Shown here one piece after another: positions 54,357 to 61,236 of a stretch of DNA of 64,000 nt; position 1 is the first letter of the stretch, and each line of letters opens with the position of its first letter. Made by a program: the position numbers and the translations under genes. Source of the stretch: an uncultured Carboxylicivirga sp. (GTDB lineage Bacteria; Bacteroidota; Bacteroidia; Bacteroidales; Marinilabiliaceae); NCBI GenBank assembly GCA_947491945.1, contig CANLLN010000024.1, positions 1 to 64,000 on the forward strand, given 5' to 3'. The notes under the pieces are model-generated. The model saw only the letters and a program-made list of their open reading frames with translations, had not been told where the DNA came from and did no database searches.

Positions 54357-56654
54357 ATGAAGTACTTTTACAAATTAACAATAATCATCGTCTTTTGCCT
54401 CTTCAGTCATTTGGGGTTTGGGCAGGTTCAATATACACCAAATTATCCTTCTTTGGTAGAAAAAAGCACCTCAACAGCGACTTTTGCTACGAATTTGACG
54501 CAGGGAGGATATGTGACATTGTTTATTATAAAAGAAGCTACAGATGTTAAGCCAACAATACAGGAAGTAATTAATTTAACGGATCCAGAATCGACAACAT
54601 TGCCAGTTGGTTTTTATGGTGAGGTCACAGTTCCTGGTCGTGGAGGAGCAGGAAATGACTATTTTTTGTATGCTGAAAATTTAACTCAAAATACTAGTTA
54701 TGTAGCCTATTTGGTTACGGTAGATTTAGGGTATGTGGGAAGTGCTATTGAGCAAACAGAACCTTCGGAGATTGCTTTCACAACTGATGCGATTATCCCC
54801 CCACCAAGCATCACTGCACTTTCTCCGCCAGATGATTCGCAGGGTGTGGATATGAATGCGCCTTTGAGTATTACTTTTGATCAGGATATCGTGTTGGGAA
54901 CGGGTAGTCTAATTGTTGAAGGAGCAAATGGTAGTGTTGAGTCTTTTTTACCTGTTGAAGTTATGGTATCAGGGAACACTTTAACTGTTCTTGATCATAA
55001 GAAATTCGAAGCAAAGACAGATTACTATGTTACAATGAATGATGGTTTTGTAAAGTCTGCAACTGACAGTGTGTCATTTCCGGGCTTTAGCGATGCAACC
55101 ACCTGGAACTTTACTACGGTGCAGCAGTGTACGTGGAAGGGGACTAACTCAAGCAGTTGGAGTGATCCTGCTAACTGGGATAAACCCTTTGAGCCCAATG
55201 CGAATGTAATTATACCCTCTAACGTTTCCTTTTCAGCCACTTTAAGTGGTACAGCCGTGGTTAACGATCTTACTATAGAATATGGAGGACGGTTAATTGT
55301 TAATGACAATGCACAGCTTGATATCACAGGAAGTTTGAACTTAAATTCTGATCTAAATAGTAATGCCGACCTTATCATTTTAGGCAGTGGCGCTGTTACT
55401 TCAGAAGATGTATGTGTTAAACAGGTAATAAGTAGTGGTAACCGTTTGTATTATACTGCAGTTCCGGTTAATGGTATGTCGCTTGATCAAATTCCTAATA
55501 GTTTTCTATTGTATTATTGGGATAATGCGACCGGTGATTGGCTGACTGAATCGGGAAACGCTGCCTTGGAGGTCGGAAAGGGATATATTTATGCGGGAGA
55601 TGCACAGACACTGAGTTTTAAAGGACTTATTCATTCGGCACCCAAAAGTATTGAAATTAAGCGAGGTAAAAGTGTAGGGTGGAATTTGATAGGTAACCCT
55701 TACACTTGTGCTATTGATTGGCGGTATGTTGGTCGATCATCCGGCGCCGTCGAAAATGCTTTCTGGATCTATGACAATCAAAATGATAACTACGGCGCCT
55801 ATAATGCCCCTTTGGGTGCGGGCACCAATATTGAGTCTCCGCTTATTCCCTCTAATCACGCTTTTTGGGTAAAAGTAGCTCCTTCATCAGTTACCGGTAC
55901 CGAGAGTGTGTCATTTGACGATGACTGTAAAAACTATGTGAATAATTCCTATTTAAAGTCTACTGAGTCGCGCTTGTTTCCACGTCTTAGGTTGTCGGCA
56001 ATTAACGGTGTGTACAAGGATGAACTTGTTATTGCTTTTGGAGATGGTCTTGTTGACCCTACCGAGTTTAAAACAACTAAATACTTTACTACATCGGATA
56101 ACTTTGTTCAGCCTTATATTGCTGAAGACGAGGCGAAGTATTGCATTTATGGTTTGAGTCCCATTGAGCAAAGTGATGTAATCGTTCCTCTTTCTCTACA
56201 AGTTCCATCTACCGGTACTTTTACCTTAAGACGCATTGAATTAACGAATATAGATGAAACTACGGATGTTTATCTTGAGGATAGGGGTGCCGGAGATGTA
56301 CCCGTAATTGTTGATCTTAAAAAAGAGGCTTCCTATTCATTCTCAGCTGATAAGGGTGATTGTCAGGGGCGTTTTCAAATTCGATTTGCCCCCGCCGAAG
56401 CTACAGGAATAGAAGATGAATTAAATGAAAGTTCATCAATTGTTATTCGCAGCATTAATAATACTTTGCTAATTGAGAACTTGCCTTTGTTAGAGAATGT
56501 TATTAGCGTTTATACGCTTTCGGGCAATAAGCTTGTTGAAACTTCAACTGCATCATCTAGTTATTCTTGTGCACTAACAACTTCTGGTATTTATCTTGTG
56601 CAAGTTAAAGATGCGAATGGAATGGTAACAACGCGAAAAGTATTTGTAAACTAA
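54357..56654 (+). CDS. T9SS-exported protein with Big_5 domain
   Basis: About 765 residues from the ATG at 54357 (signal MKYFYKLTIIIVFCLFSHLGFGQ). Residues about 145-255 form an SbsA/Big_5 Ig-like domain (PPSITALSPPDDSQGVDMNA, PLSITFDQDIVLGTG). It continues with a W-rich beta region (WKGTNSSSWSDPANWDKPFE) and ends with a T9SS type A sorting domain (VISVYTLSGNKLVETSTASS, GIYLVQVKDANGMVTTRKVF). It is therefore secreted through the type IX system and probably surface-attached. Function unknown. Its base composition is visibly more AT-rich than that of its neighbours, which hints at transfer. Confidence 0.88.
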   Translation: MKYFYKLTIIIVFCLFSHLGFGQVQYTPNYPSLVEKSTSTATFATNLTQGGYVTLFIIKEATDVKPTIQEVINLTDPESTTLPVGFYGEVTVPGRGGAGNDYFLYAENLTQNTSYVAYLVTVDLGYVGSAIEQTEPSEIAFTTDAIIPPPSITALSPPDDSQGVDMNAPLSITFDQDIVLGTGSLIVEGANGSVESFLPVEVMVSGNTLTVLDHKKFEAKTDYYVTMNDGFVKSATDSVSFPGFSDATTWNFTTVQQCTWKGTNSSSWSDPANWDKPFEPNANVIIPSNVSFSATLSGTAVVNDLTIEYGGRLIVNDNAQLDITGSLNLNSDLNSNADLIILGSGAVTSEDVCVKQVISSGNRLYYTAVPVNGMSLDQIPNSFLLYYWDNATGDWLTESGNAALEVGKGYIYAGDAQTLSFKGLIHSAPKSIEIKRGKSVGWNLIGNPYTCAIDWRYVGRSSGAVENAFWIYDNQNDNYGAYNAPLGAGTNIESPLIPSNHAFWVKVAPSSVTGTESVSFDDDCKNYVNNSYLKSTESRLFPRLRLSAINGVYKDELVIAFGDGLVDPTEFKTTKYFTTSDNFVQPYIAEDEAKYCIYGLSPIEQSDVIVPLSLQVPSTGTFTLRRIELTNIDETTDVYLEDRGAGDVPVIVDLKKEASYSFSADKGDCQGRFQIRFAPAEATGIEDELNESSSIVIRSINNTLLIENLPLLENVISVYTLSGNKLVETSTASSSYSCALTTSGIYLVQVKDANGMVTTRKVFVN

Positions 56655-56684
56655 ACGAATTATTGTTTACTTCGTACATTGATA

Positions 56685-56867
56685 ATGAGACTAAAGAAAC
56701 GACCATATAGTAAACCGGTAATTGAATATTACACAATTGATGCAGATATCTCGTTGGTGCTGATGTCCTATGGTGATGAAACTAAACCACCACCACCGCC
56801 ACCGAAACCAACTGCAGCTCAATCCCTTCAGGATAATCCTTTCGAAGAAAATACTTTCAATCAATAA
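56685..56867 (+). CDS. 60-residue proline-rich microprotein
   Basis: 60 residues: MRLKKRPYSKPVIEYYTIDA, DISLVLMSYGDETKPPPPPP and KPTAAQSLQDNPFEENTFNQ. The ATG at 56685 is preferred to a TTG at 56679. The basic N-terminus with YSKPVIEYYTIDADISLVLMS, the six-proline run and the C-terminal NPFEENTFNQ have the look of a class of small Bacteroidota proteins that accompany T9SS-exported genes; that comparison is from memory. It lies 30 nt after the T9SS gene and just before a strong terminator, so the two form an operon. Possible roles: peptide precursor, adaptor or secretion partner; none is shown. Confidence 0.65.
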   Translation: MRLKKRPYSKPVIEYYTIDADISLVLMSYGDETKPPPPPPKPTAAQSLQDNPFEENTFNQ

Positions 56868-56869
56868 CA

Positions 56870-56898
56870 ATAAAGGCGACCCCAGGGTCGCCTTTATC
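56870..56898 (+). terminator. Terminator of the T9SS-microprotein operon
   Basis: Perfect stem ATAAAGGCGACCC-CAG-GGTCGCCTTTAT immediately after the microprotein stop codon. A-runs and T-runs on both sides allow termination in either direction. Confidence 0.85.
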
Positions 56899-57012
56899 AT
56901 TCTGCTCAAGCTTTTTTATTCTTCTTTCAAATAATCTAACCCTCTCTTATCTAATCGTCTATTAGTCTAAGATCTATACGACTACTCGTCTATTTTCTAA
57001 CAGTCTAATCAT

Positions 57013-57453
57013 CTACATCGTCACGCTCCAGGTGTCTTCCAGGTTATTTTTCCAGTCGCTGAATTTCTCATCGCCACCACGTACCTTCCAGTCTGAGTCA
57101 ACAGTTAGCTTTGAGCTGATGCCACCACGCGGGTTACATACCATGGTCAGGCGGATGCGCTCGGGATCGTAAGCTTCCACCAAGTGGTCGTAAAACACAT
57201 TAATCAGGCGTTCGTAAGATACGGTGATGTTACGCAGGTGATACACATATTCCTTCAGCGATTTAAGCTCTATGATGCGCTTCTTGGGGTAGAAGGTGAT
57301 AAACACATCGGCAAAATCGGGTTGATTCTTCACCCCCAGGAAGGTAAATTCAGGTATTTTAATTTTAATCTCGTAGGCCTGTCCTGTCGGGTTGGGCAAA
57401 GACTTTAGGATGGATGCATCAATGTCTTTGTACGTCAATACTTTTTGTTCCAT
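57013..57453 (-). CDS. QueF-like protein lacking the catalytic cysteine
   Basis: 146 residues from the ATG at 57453. The fold pattern of preQ0 reductase (QueF) is clear: QPDFADVFITFYPKKRIIEL, then KSLKEYVYHLRNITVSYERL, and RLTMVCNPRGGISSKL at the end. In QueF the motif FTSLCPxTGQPD carries the nucleophilic Cys; here the stretch reads FTFLGVKNQPD, so the Cys is replaced (G/L) and one residue is missing, while the downstream Asp is kept. The nitrile reductase reaction needs the Cys thioimide, so the enzyme is probably not an active preQ0 reductase or acts on something else. Upstream in-frame codons to 57546 are not a likely start. Confidence 0.85.
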   Translation of the reverse strand: MEQKVLTYKDIDASILKSLPNPTGQAYEIKIKIPEFTFLGVKNQPDFADVFITFYPKKRIIELKSLKEYVYHLRNITVSYERLINVFYDHLVEAYDPERIRLTMVCNPRGGISSKLTVDSDWKVRGGDEKFSDWKNNLEDTWSVTM

Positions 57454-57650
57454 TAAAATGTAATTTTGGTTTCTTGTTTTGCTATGAACAACAAAAATAG
57501 TGATTATCCTGAGAAAATGACCTTTGCATGTGGGATGTTTATTCAAGCTTACTCTGCAAGCTAAGTTGTTCTGTCCACATATTAAGGTTGATTTTTAACC
57601 CGCAGAGGGAGTGTTATAGCAACAAAACAGGAGAGGTATAGAGTCAATTT

Positions 57651-58130
57651 TGTAAGCCTCAATCCCCCCAACACTATAAACATTGAAAATACTTATTGAA
57701 CCGCCCCCTTCGGCAAAGGGGAAAGGTTGGCTGGTTGTTTAAATCAATTATTACTAGCCTCTTACAGTCGCATGCCATATTCTCAACTCATCAGTTCCCC
57801 AGTTCACCAATTTTTTAGCTCTTCAACTCCTCAACTAACTTTGCAGTTCACCAGTTCACCGATTCTTCAATTCTCCAGTTCATCAACTTTTAAACTCCTC
57901 AACCAGTTCACCAGTTTTTTCGATTCGTAAGTTTCGTAAGCCCCAATCCCCCGACACTATAAACACAGAAAAAACTTATTGATCCGTCCCCCTTCGCCAA
58001 GGGGGAAAGGTTGGTTTATTATTTAAATCAATTATTACTAGTCTTTTACAGTAGTATGTCATATTCCCAACTCACCAGTTCCCCAGTTTCCCAATTTTTT
58101 CAGCCCTTCAACTTTTAAACGCCTCAACTT
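57651..58130 (-). repeat. Interspersed repeat, pair B (two copies, inverted)
   Basis: Two copies (57651-57838 and 57941-58130) of the element found at 52741-53145, in opposite orientation. The reverse complement of each shares the AACTG/TTGAAGAG degenerate stretch, the TAGTAAT/CAATTATT middle, the hairpin CCCCCTTCGCCAAGGGGG (57988-58005; variant at 57704-57721) and the GGGGGATTGGGG tail. Confidence 0.8.
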
Positions 58131-58149
58131 CTATGCAGTTCCTTATCCA

Positions 58150-58214
58150 TCCCCATCCCACTGCCTTCGGCAGCGTACTTCCCCTTGCTCTCAAAAGCAA
58201 AGGGAAGAGGGGGC
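58150..58214. repeat. 65-bp two-hairpin repeat, copy 1
   Basis: The unit CCCCATCCCACTGCC...GGCAGCGTACTTCCCCTT...AAGGGAAGAGGGGG (58150-58214) contains two adjoining hairpins. A second copy is at 60683-60748, sharing GTACTTCCCCTT and AAAGGGAAGAGGGGG. Confidence 0.65.
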
Positions 58215-58336
58215 AGCTTACAATTCAATCGTCTCATCAGCTTTTAATTCGTTCAACTCCTAAACTCTTCAACCAGTTGCCCAGTTTTCATTAATCCAAT
58301 TCCATGCCTTTAGTCGCTAATATTGGCTTTTTTGAC

Positions 58337-58344
58337 TAATTTTG
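58337..58344 (+). promoter_or_regulatory. rlmD -7 promoter box
   Basis: TAATTTTG matches the -7 consensus and overlaps the first codons of the longest open frame (TTG at 58323). The GTG at 58365, 20 nt downstream, therefore is the likely start. Confidence 0.55.
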
Positions 58345-58364
58345 CGCTCGAAAAACGATATAAA

Positions 58365-59774
58365 GTGGGACGATCTCGAAAAAGTAAACCTTTACTAAAA
58401 AAGGTAACGATTACCGATGTGGCCGCCGAGGGTAAGGCGATGTGCCGTGTTGACGACCGTGTGGTATTTGTTCAAAAGGCAGTGCCGGGCGATGTGGTAG
58501 ATGTGCAGGTAACTAAAAAGAGGCGCAGTTACTACGAAGGCTTTCCAGTATTTTTTCATGAGTACAGCAGTATTCGTCAGGAGCCTTTTTGCGATCATTT
58601 TGGTGTGTGTGGTGGCTGTAAGTGGCAGGCGTTACCCTACGATCATCAGCTGAAGTATAAAGAACGTGAAGTGCTTAATAACCTGTCGCGCATTGGAAAA
58701 GTAGCGTTGCCCGAAGCGCTTCCTATTCTGGGATCAGAAAAAATACGTTTTTATCGCAATAAGCTGGAATTTACCTTCTCTAATAACCGATGGCTGTCGG
58801 AGGAAGAGCTACAAAGCGGAGAAGTGATAACCCACCGTAATGGTGTGGGCTTTCACATTCCTGGTATGTTCGATAAGGTGGAGGATGTTACAAAATGTTA
58901 CCTGCAAAAGGATCCGTCCAATGCCATTCGTATGGCCATTAAAGATTACGCCCTGGAGCATGGTCTTACTTTCTTCGATTTAAAGAAGCAAGAGGGCTTT
59001 TTACGTACCCTGATTATTCGTACCAGTTCAACCAATGAGCTGATGGTGATCCTTACAATGTTTCATGAGGATGAAGAGAATCGTGTAGCTTTGTTAAATC
59101 ATATTAAGGATGCTTTCCCTGAAATAACGTCGCTGATGTATGTGATCAACACCAAGAAGAATGATACCATTACTGATCAGGATATTGTATTGTTCAACGG
59201 TCGCGATCATATTTTTGAAGAGATGGAGGGGCTGAAGTTTAAGATTGGTCCTAAGTCTTTCTACCAGACCAATTCGGAGCAGGCCTATGAGCTGTATAAG
59301 ATCACGCGCAATTTTGCCGCCATACAGCCCCATGAGGTGGTGTACGATTTATATACCGGTACCGGTACAATCGCTAACTTTGTGGCGCGTCAGGCCAAGA
59401 AAGTAATAGGTGTTGAGTATGTACCCGAAGCTATTGAGGATGCCTGTGTTAACTCGGCTATTAATAAAATTGAAAACACAAGTTTCTTTGCCGGTGACAT
59501 GAAGGATGTGCTGAATTTCGATTTCATTGAAAAGCATGGTCAACCTGATGTGATGATCGTGGATCCACCGCGTGCCGGCATGCATGCCGATGTGGTGCAG
59601 ACCATTATCAATGCCGCACCAGATCGTATTGTTTATGTGAGTTGTAACTCAGCCACACAGGCGCGCGATATCAATTTGCTTGATGTGCGATATAAGGTAA
59701 CACGTGTTCAGCCGGTAGATATGTTCCCGCACACCCACCATGTGGAAAATGTAGTGCTACTGGATCGTAAATAA
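58365..59774 (+). CDS. rlmD: 23S rRNA (uracil-5-)-methyltransferase RlmD-type
   Basis: About 469 residues from the GTG at 58365 (MGRSRKSKPLLKKVTITDVA). A TRAM domain (VDDRVVFVQKAVPGDVVDVQ) is followed by the [4Fe-4S] motif CDHFGVCGGCKWQ, motif I YDLYTGTGTIANFVARQAKK and the catalytic Cys in YVSCNSATQARDI, with DPPRAGMH. This is the RumA/RlmD family that methylates uridine in 23S rRNA; family members in this phylum may differ in target site. It is alone and convergent with the Crp/Fnr gene. Confidence 0.93.
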   Translation: MGRSRKSKPLLKKVTITDVAAEGKAMCRVDDRVVFVQKAVPGDVVDVQVTKKRRSYYEGFPVFFHEYSSIRQEPFCDHFGVCGGCKWQALPYDHQLKYKEREVLNNLSRIGKVALPEALPILGSEKIRFYRNKLEFTFSNNRWLSEEELQSGEVITHRNGVGFHIPGMFDKVEDVTKCYLQKDPSNAIRMAIKDYALEHGLTFFDLKKQEGFLRTLIIRTSSTNELMVILTMFHEDEENRVALLNHIKDAFPEITSLMYVINTKKNDTITDQDIVLFNGRDHIFEEMEGLKFKIGPKSFYQTNSEQAYELYKITRNFAAIQPHEVVYDLYTGTGTIANFVARQAKKVIGVEYVPEAIEDACVNSAINKIENTSFFAGDMKDVLNFDFIEKHGQPDVMIVDPPRAGMHADVVQTIINAAPDRIVYVSCNSATQARDINLLDVRYKVTRVQPVDMFPHTHHVENVVLLDRK

Positions 59775-59786
59775 TATAAGATTACC

Positions 59787-59826
59787 CATCGGATGACTAT
59801 TTATTTGCATGAATAGTCATCCGGTG
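59787..59826. repeat. ATCGGATGA palindrome, copy 1
   Basis: Arms CATCGGATGACTAT and ATAGTCATCCGGTG with a 12-nt loop; lies 12 nt after the rlmD stop and 23 nt before the stop of the convergent crp-type gene. Copies 2 and 3 are at 60971-61011 and 63694-63742. Confidence 0.7.
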
Positions 59827-59849
59827 TATAAGGTTTTGTATTGATTTGT

Positions 59850-60542
59850 CTATCCCAGTGTGCTTAGTTTTTCAAGTAAGTCGCGTCGCAGCAGTGTTAT
59901 TCTATGCTTATCCAGCTTAATTATGCCATCATGGTGTAACTGTTGCAAAATTTTATTCACACTTTCTTTTGAGCTAATGGCCAGTTCGGCCAACTCTTTT
60001 CGACTAAGCAGGTTCATCACATCGTTTTTAAAACCCGGACCGGTCAGGTACAGGATGGTCGAGGCTAATTTACCATAGTTGTTGCGTGTACTGTTAGTGG
60101 CCAGCTGTTGGTATATAAAAGCATAGTTGGTGGCTGTCATGGACATCATAAACTCACACCAACGCCTGTTTAAAAGGCCAACTTTAGTAAGCCAGTCGCG
60201 GTTGATGAAGCAAACTTTACAGTCGCTGAGGGCTACCAGTGAAAAAGGATAACGAGCTGCCTTTATAAGTTCAGGCAGGGCGATAAACTGTCCCGGTTCC
60301 AGTATATTTAGGATAACATTCTTTTCGTTTCGCCCTTCCAGTACCTTCTTTACGATTCCCTCTTTTAAGAAAGCCACTTGCGAAACAAAACTGTCCTGCT
60401 TAAGCACCGTATCTCCCAATTTTAATGAAATCTCGCTTATGTTATTTTTCAGCTCTTCCTCTTCTATATCATTCTCAAGATCGCACAGGCAGTTGTGGTT
60501 ACACTGTTTGCACGATGTGCTGTTTCTACAAAAATTCATCAT
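59850..60542 (-). CDS. Crp/Fnr-family regulator with Cys-rich N-terminus
   Basis: About 230 residues from ATG 60542 (another ATG at 60539 and a longer frame to 60575 exist). Cys-rich start MMNFCRNSTSCKQCNHNCLC suggests a metal or Fe-S site as in FNR-type oxygen sensors. Then the cyclic-nucleotide-binding-like beta roll (LKLGDTVLKQDSFVSQVAFL, LNILEPGQFIALPEL) and a winged helix (LLSRKELAELAISSKESVNK, ILQQLHHDGIIKL). No cAMP-binding Arg motif is evident, so a redox or anaerobiosis signal is more likely. Convergent with rlmD. Confidence 0.88.
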   Translation of the reverse strand: MMNFCRNSTSCKQCNHNCLCDLENDIEEEELKNNISEISLKLGDTVLKQDSFVSQVAFLKEGIVKKVLEGRNEKNVILNILEPGQFIALPELIKAARYPFSLVALSDCKVCFINRDWLTKVGLLNRRWCEFMMSMTATNYAFIYQQLATNSTRNNYGKLASTILYLTGPGFKNDVMNLLSRKELAELAISSKESVNKILQQLHHDGIIKLDKHRITLLRRDLLEKLSTLG

Positions 60543-60642
60543 AAAATCAAATGATATTATACGAATTGAATGCATTTGGTTACATTTTGGTAGTATTTTA
60601 TTTTCTTTCTGATCCCGCCGGGATCAAATATCAGTATTTTCA

Positions 60643-60683
60643 GGATCGCATCTTATTGCCATTATGTAATTAAGCTGCGATCC
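60643..60683. repeat. Dispersed long-stem inverted repeat, copy 3
   Basis: Arms GGATCGCATCTTA (60643-60655) and TAAGCTGCGATCC (60671-60683) pair with one mismatch around a 15-nt loop. The core is the same as in the copies near 9.5 and 12.6 kb, some 48 kb away. It abuts the 65-bp two-hairpin repeat. Confidence 0.65.
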
Positions 60684-60748
60684 CCATCCCAACACCTTTG
60701 GCGTTGTACTTCCCCTTCCGCTCAAGCGCAAAGGGAAGAGGGGGGGGA
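60683..60748. repeat. 65-bp two-hairpin repeat, copy 2
   Basis: Parallels 58150-58214: CCCCATCCCAACACC, GGCGTTGTACTTCCCCTT and AAAGGGAAGAGGGGG are shared. Each hairpin loop differs, and the stems keep pairing (CAACACC/GGCGTTG versus CTGCC/GGCAG), suggesting compensating changes. Confidence 0.65.
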
Positions 60749-61113
60749 TGTTGCGCTTTTAGCTGCATATACCACTTTTAAGTAAGAAGTGTATGTTTTT
60801 ATCAATCAATAAAGGTTTAGATGATTTTTCTTGTGATCCCGGCGGGATCAAATATCAATAGCCACAGGTGCTAACCTATGGTGTTTATCGTTCATTATTT
60901 ACCAACCCCGGAGTGGGTTGAATGTTGGTAATAACACCTTTGTTTACAGGGTTGCAGTGTTGTATTACTTATCGGATGACTGAGGAAACAAACTGTAATT
61001 AGTCATCCGATCAGTATTTTCGGGGTAACATCGTGAGTAGTGCCTGGAATGGAGTTTAAAAGGGTAAGGACGTAAAAATACCTGCTGCATCAGGTAATCT
61101 TACTCTGAGATGT

Positions 61114-61146
61114 TTTGATCCTTATTACCGTGGGTATTTATTTTTG
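61114..61146 (+). promoter_or_regulatory. Chemoreceptor gene promoter
   Basis: TTTG (61114-61117), a 21-nt spacer and TATTTTTG (61139-61146) agree with the Bacteroidota consensus. The ATG at 61237 lies about 90 nt downstream. Confidence 0.7.
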
Positions 61147-61236
61147 TAGGCACTTTACCTGACATGCAGAAATCACAAAGGTTTCTCGTGTTAATCCGAA
61201 TATTTATTGAATAGAAATCTTAAAAAAGTAGAAAGT

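Larger units (their letters stand above)
57454..58364. other. Repeat-filled stretch between queF-like gene and rlmD
   Basis: 911 bp without a gene. It contains the inverted pair B of the interspersed repeat (57651-58130), one copy of the 65-bp two-hairpin repeat (58150-58214) and the rlmD promoter (58337-58344). Confidence 0.7.
60543..61236. repeat. Repeat-rich intergenic region upstream of the chemoreceptor
   Basis: It holds, in order: GATCCC-palindrome with AAATATCA tail (60611-60634), the GGATCGCATCTT hairpin copy 3 (60643-60683), 65-bp repeat copy 2 (60683-60748), a second GATCCC palindrome with AAATATCA (60835-60858), a REP-like CCAACCCCGGAGTGGGTTGAATG (60902-60924, split here as CCAACCCC and GAGTGGGTTGAATG), the ATCGGATGA palindrome copy 2 (60971-61011) and the chemoreceptor promoter. 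No gene is present. Confidence 0.75.
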
